Part shown: positions 1 to 8,100 of the stretch, one piece after another | How the letters are laid out: the number at the start of each line of letters is the position of its first letter | Position numbering within the stretch: position 1 is the first letter of the stretch | Virus record (IMG/VR): IMGVR_UViG_3300044302_003421 | Coordinates: 1 to 20,996 of that record | Source of the DNA: a virus | Reading direction: 5' to 3' (one strand) | DNA length: 20,996 nucleotides | Notes under the pieces: generated by a model | What the model was told of the DNA's origin: nothing | Seen by the model: the letters and a program-made list of their open reading frames with translations, nothing else | Databases searched by the model: none | Translations under genes and position numbers: made by a program

Positions 1-522
1 TTGATTTAAAAACCATTTAAGATAATCTAAGGGAACATCTGTAATAAATTTTCCACTATGTTTACCAAAATTAAGAACATATCCAGATTGTTTATTTGTA
101 GGGGAATTTGGCTGAGGCTTACCAGGGGAACCCACGGAAGGTTCGGAAGGTAATATAGGAGTAGCGTCCCTTTTGACCCCAGCCTTTTTAATGTCGTATA
201 AATCCCTTGCTATACCCCATTTAACGCAAGCACGTTTAAATGAGTCGCTAACTATAGACTTTTCTCCTTCAAAGTTTGCTTCAGTTCCAGTGTCCCATTT
301 AGTTACTTTGGTTCCATTAACATTAATAGAAACACCACACATCAACAAACCCTTTACTTCTTTATAATCATCACTCCAGTTTTCAGGACCTACTACAGCA
401 TCTAAAACATCCATGCAGTATCTCGCATCTACATAGGACAGTTTAACCCCTGCTTGGGTTCTGTGTTTAATCCTGTCTTCTGGTGTTGGTTGTGCTAGTT
501 TAGATAAATCAATCTTACTCAT
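1..522 (-). CDS. Rad52/Rad22-like single-strand annealing protein with ExoX-C-like domain (partial, C-terminus off the left edge)
   Basis: The frame is open from an ATG at 522 to the left edge, giving 174 residues without a stop, so the C-terminus is missing. An AAAGGAG site lies just upstream of the ATG. The middle carries the phage Rad52/Rad22 signature: LSYVDARYCMDVLD, then GPENWSDDY, VNGTKVTKWDTGTEA, and a motif EKSIVSDSFKRACVKWGIAR followed by DLY. Proteins of this family anneal complementary single strands in phage recombination and replication. A Pro/Ser-rich linker (PSEPSVGSPGKPQPNSP) joins this core to a second small motif, LNFGKHSGKFITDVPLDYL followed by KWFL, which resembles the C-terminal domain of exodeoxyribonuclease X-like proteins (FGKxxGxxxxxVPxxYLxWL). 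The Rad52 assignment is strong; the second domain is a pattern match by eye. The gene sits downstream of the lysis genes and starts a different functional module. Confidence 0.85.
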   Translation of the reverse strand, partial: MSKIDLSKLAQPTPEDRIKHRTQAGVKLSYVDARYCMDVLDAVVGPENWSDDYKEVKGLLMCGVSINVNGTKVTKWDTGTEANFEGEKSIVSDSFKRACVKWGIARDLYDIKKAGVKRDATPILPSEPSVGSPGKPQPNSPTNKQSGYVLNFGKHSGKFITDVPLDYLKWFLNQ

Positions 523-578
523 AGTCGCTACTCCTTTTAGTTACAAAGAATTTACTATGAGCAGATATTTATTCCAAA

Positions 579-755
579 CTATTTCTTTTTAGCTAAAATA
601 CCTTCAAGTATTTCCATTAGACCGTCAAAGAGTGAATTTAGAATATCCTCTTCTTTGGCTTCTGAAATTAGAGGGATGTTAATTTTCTTATTAATTTCAT
701 CAACAATCTCTTCTTTGTTTTCTTTAAGGTAGTTTACTATTAGTCCAGCTATCAT
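579..755 (-). CDS. Small acidic/basic hypothetical protein, 58 aa
   Basis: This short frame runs from ATG at 755 to TAG at 579-581, with an AAAGGAT ribosome binding site about nine bases upstream that overlaps the end of the preceding gene. The product is rich in Lys, Glu and Ile. It begins MIAGLIVNYLKENKEEIVDE and ends ILEGILAKKK. The N-terminus (IAGLIVNYL) is amphipathic rather than a full membrane span, and the rest looks helical, with a hydrophobic C-terminal segment (SLFDGLMEILEGILA). I do not recognise a family. The good ribosome binding site, tight packing and position in a run of small lysis-type genes support a real gene. Such short charged helical proteins beside holins can be accessory lysis or regulatory proteins, but nothing here proves that. 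Confidence 0.6.
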   Translation of the reverse strand: MIAGLIVNYLKENKEEIVDEINKKINIPLISEAKEEDILNSLFDGLMEILEGILAKKK

Positions 756-761
756 TTTGTT

Positions 762-935
762 TTATCCTTTCCAGAGTTTCTTGAGTGTCAGTAGACCCAC
801 AACCAAACCAACGCAAACCGATGCGAAGTTTAGATATGGACTTAACATCTCCATATGATTTATAAATGCCCCACCGAATGAACCCATCATTCCTACAAGT
901 GGTTTTTCTACTACTGTTAAAAGTGTATCTTTCAT
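762..935 (-). CDS. Small membrane protein, holin candidate, 57 aa
   Basis: The frame runs from ATG at 935 to TAA at 762-764, with an AAAGGAG site six bases upstream. The N-terminal half (MKDTLLTVVEKPLVGMMGSF) is mildly hydrophobic and Gly/Met-rich. The C-terminal half has one clear membrane span (about residues 33-51, LNFASVCVGLVVGLLTL) followed by a positively charged end, KKLWKG. One span with a basic tail fits a very small phage holin, which would form lesions in the inner membrane to release or activate the endolysin. Several sub-100-residue membrane-type genes and a lysozyme-like gene lie within 1.2 kb, which supports a lysis role. No specific holin family is recognised, and a small structural membrane protein remains possible. 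Confidence 0.65.
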   Translation of the reverse strand: MKDTLLTVVEKPLVGMMGSFGGAFINHMEMLSPYLNFASVCVGLVVGLLTLKKLWKG

Positions 936-945
936 CTATTCTCCT

Positions 946-1230
946 TTATGAATTTTTTTTATTTAAACTGCTTATTATTCTAACGATTGAATGGTAGCTA
1001 CCCTCAAGTCGTGCAAGCTCCTTATGTAAATCTGGAAACTCGTCTGTTTGAAGACGCTTCTGTTGGTCTATAAGCTTGATAAGAATCCCCTCGGTACGAT
1101 TTTGACTCTCTTCTAGCTCCTGCATAAGCGTCTCCTGTATCCATTTATTTTGTCTAGATACATAAAAACCCAGTGCTATTACCCCTGCCACTGGCAAGCC
1201 AAAGGTTTCAATTAAATTTACAAAGTCCAC
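946..1230 (-). CDS. Membrane-anchored coiled-coil protein, holin- or spanin-like, 94 aa
   Basis: Translation starts at a GTG whose G is also the last base of the TAG stop of the upstream gene (TAGTG), so it is probably coupled to that gene; only a weak GATGAG precedes it. The product has one N-terminal membrane segment (about residues 8-24, ETFGLPVAGVIALGFYV) followed by a basic RQNK and a long charged helix up to about residue 90 with heptad-like spacing. The arrangement recalls BhlA/UviB-type holin-like proteins. It also superficially resembles an inner-membrane spanin, although the positive charges right after the span would place the coiled coil in the cytoplasm. Its place between the cysteine-cluster gene and another holin candidate supports a lysis-cassette role. 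Confidence 0.7.
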   Translation of the reverse strand: MDFVNLIETFGLPVAGVIALGFYVSRQNKWIQETLMQELEESQNRTEGILIKLIDQQKRLQTDEFPDLHKELARLEGSYHSIVRIISSLNKKNS

Positions 1231-1523
1231 TATTTATACTCATCTGGGTTTAATCTGTACTTTTTATCTACCCCACTCTTCTCCATCAGGTCGTTACAAA
1301 CCTCACTGGAAATTTTACAATATTCTTTATAGTTTATATCCATACCCTTTTTCTTTCTTTTTTCGTACATTTTTTTAATATTGCATATGTCTGGTCTCGT
1401 GTCGTATATACTACATTTGTTATCCTCAGATAAAAACTTGCAACTTCCATCTTCCTTAGTGGGTAATCCTATCAGACCTGCTTGCTTACAGCACGCCCCA
1501 CATTGACTACAGTTAAACTCCAT
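1230..1523 (-). CDS. YkgJ-like CxxCxxCC cysteine-cluster protein, 97 aa
   Basis: I choose the ATG at 1523 rather than the GTG codon just before it, because this ATG overlaps the upstream TGA stop (TGATG) and lies at a suitable distance from GGAAAG. The N-terminus CSQCGACC (Cys5, 8, 11, 12), then Cys28 and Cys37 in SCKFLSEDNKCSIYD, and RPDIC with Cys47, form the full signature of the YkgJ/CxxCxxCC family (zinc- or iron-chelating cluster proteins). Two further cysteines (69 and 76) follow in a Lys-rich C-terminal part. Family members are thought to bind metal, but their biochemical role is poorly defined. All core cysteines are intact, so it probably folds and binds metal. It sits inside a string of small membrane and lysis genes and overlaps both neighbours by one base, an unexpected place for such a protein. 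Confidence 0.85.
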   Translation of the reverse strand: MEFNCSQCGACCKQAGLIGLPTKEDGSCKFLSEDNKCSIYDTRPDICNIKKMYEKRKKKGMDINYKEYCKISSEVCNDLMEKSGVDKKYRLNPDEYK

Positions 1524-1675
1524 CACTTTCCAAATATCTTTTTAGCCATTAATAAAACTATTATTACCACTACTACTGATATAACATCAACAACGTGATT
1601 TCCACTGTCGCTTTCTAATGCACCTAGTGGCGTTTCTACTCTAAATGATTCAATTTTTGCTCTCTCCTGTGGCAT
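1523..1675 (-). CDS. Small C-terminally anchored membrane protein, 50 aa
   Basis: The frame starts at an ATG at 1675 that overlaps the TAA stop of the lysozyme-like gene (TAATG) and ends in a TGA at 1523-1525 that overlaps the next ATG (TGATG). The product begins with about 26 polar residues (MPQERAKIESFRVETPLGAL) and then has one strongly hydrophobic span, about residues 28-44 (VVDVISVVVVIIVLLMA), ending with basic KKIFGK. This is a typical single-span membrane protein. Translational coupling directly behind the peptidoglycan hydrolase makes it a plausible holin or other lysis accessory protein. I recognise no family. Coupled overlaps at both ends make a real gene likely despite its length. 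Confidence 0.65.
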   Translation of the reverse strand: MPQERAKIESFRVETPLGALESDSGNHVVDVISVVVVIIVLLMAKKIFGK

Positions 1676-2103
1676 TAGTTATTATCCACAAAGTGTTCTA
1701 TAGTGCCCTTTCCAGGACCATTGTAAATTTCTTTCCAGTATTTAGCTTGCTTAACCATTCCACTAGGGATTGGCTTGGGGCATCTCCAGTATTTATATCT
1801 ACAAAAAGCTACCTGTAGGTATATACTACACAGCACGCTGTTCTCTGGGTCTGTTAAATCAAGCCCACGCTTTACTAGGTGGTCTAATTTTTCTGGTCGG
1901 AACTTAAGGTAATTGTTGATAGTGTCATTAATGGTATCTGGTTCTACCTGAAAGAAACCCAGTGCTGGACCTTTAACTTGTTCTAGGTGTCTGTATCCAC
2001 TCTCAGCCATACCAGTCCTGTAGACTAGACTCTCTGCATCTTCACTATACATATTCAAGTCCTTAAGTACATATCTAATTATCTTTTTTATTGAATTTTT
2101 CAT
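1675..2103 (-). CDS. Lysozyme-like/transglycosylase peptidoglycan hydrolase, candidate endolysin, 142 aa
   Basis: The protein has a lysozyme-superfamily active-site pattern: YRTGMAESGYRHL with Glu34 as the likely catalytic acid, then GPALGFFQVEP at residues 45-55, where GFFQ followed by an acidic residue matches the G-x-x-Q motif of lytic transglycosylases and related phage muramidases. It would cut glycan strands of peptidoglycan. No signal peptide or N-terminal membrane span is visible, so it would need a holin or the virion to reach its substrate. The ATG at 2103 overlaps the TGA stop of the giant ejection protein by four bases (ATGA), so the two are translationally coupled. It is followed at once by small membrane proteins, which fits a lysis cassette; a virion-associated hydrolase is the alternative. 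Four cysteines lie in its C-terminal half. Confidence 0.75.
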   Translation of the reverse strand: MKNSIKKIIRYVLKDLNMYSEDAESLVYRTGMAESGYRHLEQVKGPALGFFQVEPDTINDTINNYLKFRPEKLDHLVKRGLDLTDPENSVLCSIYLQVAFCRYKYWRCPKPIPSGMVKQAKYWKEIYNGPGKGTIEHFVDNN

Positions 2104-5100
2104 TTTAACTTTCCTTGGTTTTTATGAAACGACTTTTGCTTTGATTTATAGCTTTTAATTCTTCTATCTATCCTATTTCGTTCTTTTTTATCGCTCGTCT
2201 CTCTCAATAATTCTATATTACTATCTATTAATATTTTAATATATCTATTAAAATCATCTCTCTCTGCATTAGAAAACCTAGTATAGGAAGAAACATTGTA
2301 CATATCGTACATCTTTGAATTAGCTGCAAATGAATCTGGTTCCGTTAACAACTTCCTTATAATTGGGACATTCTTTATTTTTTTTATTTTCCCAAATTTC
2401 ATTAAATCATACCCTGTCGTATATAAATTTCTTGAGGTTCTATATGGACCTCCACCCCAAGACTCAATAAAGTGGTCTACCCACTCAGGATTTATTTCAA
2501 TTAAGCCCCCTTTGTATCCACCACCTTTTCTTGGTCCACCCCCTGTAATTTCTGATATCCAATCTGTTGCCATCTTTGTATAAGGGTTCACTCCAGGGAA
2601 AGTTTCTTGACTTGCTGCCCTAGGTTTATTAGCCCACTTATTTGCTATTGGAGCTCCAGTAAACTTTTTATTATCTATTATTTCCCAGAGTGGTTTAGTG
2701 CCATAGGCTGTTGGAGCAAAAGATGATATTCCTGTCGTTCCAAACCCAATAGGGCTAGCTGCATTACCAAAAGCCTCCACCACTCTTTTAATATTATTTG
2801 TATGCTTAGGCTTTCTTCCACGAGATATAGCAACAACACCATCAGCCATCACATTTCCGAGTGTGTGGAAAATATTTAAACCCCAACCTATTTGCAGTTT
2901 AAACATTTGCCCATTAGGAAGAGGATACATAATATACGAATCTTTTTCATAGTCAGGTATTCCATCTGTCCAAGGATACTCGTCCTCGTCTGGGTCATCC
3001 ATTAACATAGAATTGATAATATTTAAAATAAATGATTGCATTGTTATTGCCATAACCATTCTTCTGGCAGACTTGCTCTTATATATACTGTTTGCCAATA
3101 TGTAGGTGCCCTGCATACTTGCATTTGAGAACAAATACGATGCTCTAAACAATGCTCCCTCTTGACCCTTTTGATTAAAGTCAACAGTTAAATCTCTCGT
3201 AGCTATTGCTGCATCGGCTTTAGATAATCCAGCCTCTCTTAAGTTTTTATATGCCGATAATCTTGTAGCTTGCTCTATAGCCATATTAAAATCTTCTGCA
3301 AACTTCCCTATAGCTCTCATAACAACCATTGGGTTCTTGCCCTTATGTCTCTTTATTATCTTATCAAGCTCTTTTAATTTATCTTCAATTTTTCTATTGG
3401 TGAACCAACCTACTGTAGCACCTTCTTTCCTCATTTCCTGATAATACTTACTCCACGCATCAAGCTTCTTTTTATTTACCGATAATTTTGCATCACCCTT
3501 GTCTCTCATAGAGCGATATATGGCTCTCATTGGACCACCAGACATAACATCTTTAAATACTTTTCTTCCTATTTTCTTATCAGGGGCTGATGCTTGTATA
3601 TTTACCATCGCTGTTTGAATATCTCTAATAAAATTACCCAATATAAAGTCAGGATTATATGTTGTATATGCTTTTCTAAGGAAGCTATTAACTTTTTCCA
3701 TCACCTTGTAAGATTTTTCTGTGCCTAAATTTTTAAAAGACTCCAATAAGCCCTTATCTGTTATAGTGATTATTTTTAACTTTCCATCTACTACAGCTTG
3801 TACCTCTTCGTTTCCTAGTTGCTTCTCTTCAAAAAACTTTAAATCTCCAGCCTTATCAAATCTTGGTATATATCTCTTACCCCTTGCACTCCAGAAAGAT
3901 GATGGGTTCTCTAGAGCCAGCAAGTAAAGCTTTTGTGCCACCCTGTTTTTACCTGACCTAACTACAGAGTTTGCATAATCTGAAATAGCAACTACAAATG
4001 GATTTAATGCCCTAGAGTTTCTGCCTCTCTTACGTTTAATATCTTTGCCTGTTATACTAAAACCTCTAACTCCTTGACCTTGTTGTTTTTTGTCTACGCC
4101 ACCCTTTAATGGTACGTAGAATTTATATGGAGAATCCTTTGTAAATTTATTATATGTCTCTTGGGAAATAAGACCACTATCTCTCAATATTCTAAGTCTT
4201 TTTTTAATAATTTTATTATCAAATTCCCTCGCAAACTTGACAATGCCTGTTCCACGATATTTTTCTAGGATAGATTTATACCCCTCTATTATTGTGCCAT
4301 CTTCTAGGGTAATATCTTCTCTCGCCATTCCAGAGCCTGTCCCCTCAAATGTAGCATCGTCTTCGTGTACTTTTTTGTTACGCTCTTCTGCGTGTCGTGC
4401 ATACAAGTATTCTCCAAAAGACTCAACATCAAACCCAGCATCCATTAGCCTTATAAGAAAATCTTTTTCTATGTAATTATTAAAATCTTCTAATTCTGCA
4501 CTTACCTTGCCTGGGAATAGTTTTGCTTCTTTATAAGGGTCTGTTAGCTCATCTGCATCTCTAACCAATCCAACGGTTTTATCTATCCTTTTTAATGAAT
4601 TAATATATTTTCTTATGAATCTTTCTCGCCTAGTCTCGTCTGATAATTCTAGTGGTTGGTCTGCTGGTTTAAGCTGGTAGCTTACTTGAGCTTTTTGCTT
4701 TTTAGGGAGGAGATTTTTGTTAAATCTTGGTCTGAGATTTGATATGTTGTTCCTAAGAACTGCTGAGTATCGTTCTGGATACCTTTCTTCGTATTCTGTG
4801 ATGATTTTGAGGTACTCTTTGTCTGCCTTTTGTCTGCTTCCAAAAGCCCCAATAAAGCTCGCCTTGCCAGTTCTTTGTTTAATTTCTTTGACATCTGATG
4901 CCTCCTTAAATAAATCTACTAAATTATTTCCCTCATCTACAACAACTAAATTAAATTTATTTCCCTGTATAGGTAAAGTCTTAAATAAAATTCCTGCATC
5001 TGTAAGCATTTTAGTATATGTTTTTAAATTTTTTGTATCTACATCTATTTCTACCTCATACATAGAATCTGGACCATTTTCCTGCACAACAAAATTTAAT

Positions 5101-8100
5101 ATCGTTTCTTGGTTTCTTGATAATCCTTTTACTGCTGCTATATACTTTAGTTGCTCTACATCTATTTCTGATGTTATTTCAGTGTACACGCTTGGTTCAG
5201 CCCCTGTTTCCCATTCACCCAAGCTTGACTTAGTTGTAGATTTCAATCCTTGCTCTACCTCTAAGTCTGCAACAAATCTATGAAAATTTATCAAGTCTTT
5301 ACTTTTAATTCCCTTTACAGCTTCATCTAAACCAATTTCTTTTATTTGAGGGCTTGCAACTTGTATGCCTGTAGTTTTTACGCCAAACAAACTATTATCA
5401 CCTGTATCTAAAAATTGTTTAAATAAATTAGTAGTAGGAGATTCTTTGTTTGTAATTGCTAAATTGTATGTCTTTGCCATTAAAAATGGATAATCTATTC
5501 TTTTATCACCTTCTTTTAGCTCTCCAACGTAATCTTTTAATAATATTGGCTCTTTTAGTTCTCTATAGCTTTTAAAATTTATTTCGTGGTCATAGGCTGG
5601 ATGTTTTACTTTTCTATCATCTCCAGTCCTAATATCTTCTACTTCAGCAACTGCAACAATTTTCCCAGCTATTTGATTAAAATCTGGAACAGAAGTCTCT
5701 CTACCCACTTGCTTCATATTTACTTTAGCCTCTGTAGCTGTTTTATATATGTTTTTTTTATTTTTTCTATAAAGTTGATTAAATTTTCTGACCCCTACAT
5801 TTTCTATAGCTGCTCTTTTTAAGGCTTCTATGAACGTAGGATTGTTTTTCATAGAATTAGCTGGGTCTGTAAGAGTTGTTATAGCTATAATATTATTTCC
5901 TTTGTCGGCTTGGTTTTTTATCTTTATAGCTGGTATTTTTGTAACTGCCCAACCCTTATATGTTCGTGGGTATCTTATTCCAAAATCTTCTTGCTCTCCC
6001 TTTAAATTGAGATTTGCTGCATCTCCAGCTATTATAAATGTTCCTGTGTTTTCTTTTTTATCTGCCGACACTATCTGATAGCTAGTATCTTTCTTCTTAG
6101 ATTTTTTGGATTTCTTTTTAGGTTTTTCTAAATTTGGCAACTCTTCTAAGATTGTTTCTGGAACATTCTCATACGTTGCATCGTCAAATGTTTCATCCTC
6201 TGAAATTTTAGGCTTAGGCTTAGTAGGCTTCTTAAGGTCTCTAATAGGTTTGATTGTTTCTTTGCCTACCTTCTTCTCTACCTCTTTAAGTATCTCTTCT
6301 TGTTTCTTTTCTGGTATTACATCAAAGAAGTCTAGTGATTCATATGGTAGGGGTTCAAACTTCTCCTTTAGAGTCTCTATTATTTTTGGCTCCACCATTT
6401 CTATTTCTAGGATTGGTCCACTATATATACCAGTAATCTCCTGGAACTGCTCATCTCCAAGTATGTCTCTTAGTATTTCTAGTGGTTGCCTAGGGTCGTC
6501 AGGCAAAACCGAACCACCTGGCATTACTTCTTTTTCTATTTTTATTTTCAGCTCCCTAGTAGCAACTGGAGATATTTTTTCTATTTCTTTGGGAACAATT
6601 TTCTTTGCCCTACGATTAAGAAAGTTAAACAATCTAGGCTTTGACTTAATTTTTTTAGATATTTCCTTTCTTTCCTTAACTTTTTTAGGTGGTGGTGGAA
6701 CTATCTCTGGTAGGTCTTCAAGCTCTGCTTCTGGAACATCCTCGTATGCTTCGTCTTCAAATGTCTCATCTAGTGTTGGCTTAGTCTCTGGCTTTAACTT
6801 TTTACGCTTCTTCTCTATTCTTTTTTTGCGTCTTTCTTCTTTCTTGGTAGGTTTCTTCTCTACCTCTACTTCTTCTTTGGGTGCTTCTTCTGCTTTAGGC
6901 TTTTCTTCCTTTTCTTCTTGACGCTGTTCTCTTCTTCTTTTTAGTAAAGCTGCACGCTCCCTAGAAATTGTCTGCTTTCTCTCTTGTGCTTGTCTATATA
7001 TATCAGCCACACCAGAAGAAACATTAAATCTTTTAAATGCCCTGTTGAACATATTACTAATAAACTGGAAGGTCTTATCTGCTGCACCACCCCTATCCTC
7101 TTGAATGCTCTTATATTCGTAAGATTTACCCTCTTTTTCAAAGAGTTCTTGTTCCGTAAGGGTTTGGGATACATCTGGAATCATCTTGTCTGACATTCCA
7201 TTTTCTTCCATCATATCATTTATAAACTGATTTATTTCTATCCTATAATTTTCGTCTGTTTTATATGTATCATAGTGCTCTGCAAAGACATCACTTTGCT
7301 CATTGGACAAGCCACCCCTATAATAAAGTCCATAATACTCTTCTATAGCTGTATCTAAGTCTGCACCTTTTCGTAGACCCAATTTTAGCTTGAAGTTATT
7401 AAACATAGTAAACCCTAATATATTTACATTATTAATATCGCTTGATAATCCCTCTCCTTCTAATGTAACCCCTTCATTTTCTAATTGCTCTTTAGTGGCT
7501 TTCATTTCTTCTTCAAGGTTTATATCTAATGATACCTCTTCTTTCAAAGAAGGGTCTTTAATGATTAGTCCCCTTATGAACTGTAAGATATTTTTTTTCT
7601 GCTTGGTTTCAATTATAGTTTCAACTTCTTCAATCTCTGCATCAGATAAATTTTCTTTTTTACCTTTTGACTTATTTTGTAGAACCTCTAGCCTTTTATC
7701 ATTTTTCTCTACTTCATTCTCTATTTCTGTAATTTGCTCGCCAAGCTCTGGATTATTTTCATTAAATTTATCTATCTTTTTATTTTCTCTTGCTTCGTAT
7801 ACACTATTGAATGCCTTTGATAACTTTCTCTTACCAATCCCTGGGACTGAAAATGCAACCAACTCCAAAGATAGCTGTTCCCACGTTGGATTTTGCCATA
7901 CCCAATTCTTATTTTCAAAACCCTCTATTAGTGGCTTTCCATTTTCATCTTTCGTTGTTGATAATAAGTTTAAAATATGTCTACCTGCATCACCAACTCT
8001 CTCTTCAAACATCTCCTCAAATACGCCATGATAACCAAATGTTCTAAATATCTTTTCTATATCTTTATTGCTAGCACCTGGATTTACTTTTTTAAACGCT

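Noticed and set aside
173-367. Plus-strand open frame of 64 residues
   Set aside because: Antisense to the Rad52-like gene, which has clear family motifs.
523-578. Possible promoter (TTGGAA with TAGTAA 15 bases later) before the Rad52-like gene
   Set aside because: The match to consensus and spacing is poor, and such sequences are expected by chance in AT-rich DNA.
1524-1526. GTG start for the cysteine-cluster protein
   Set aside because: It would lie too close to GGAAAG; the next codon is an ATG overlapping the upstream stop, the arrangement used elsewhere in the operon.
4717-5283. Plus-strand open frame of 188 residues
   Set aside because: It lies wholly antisense within the giant gene, lacks any recognisable domain, and all supported genes run on the other strand.
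6106-6921. Long plus-strand open frame, 271 residues, Ser/Phe-rich
   Set aside because: It is antisense to the Lys/Glu-rich linker of the giant gene. Its Ser/Phe-rich composition is what reverse reading of Lys/Glu codons gives, and there is no ribosome binding site or family motif.
7390-8031. Plus-strand open frame of 213 residues
   Set aside because: Antisense to the giant gene with Ser/Phe-rich low complexity; no start signal.
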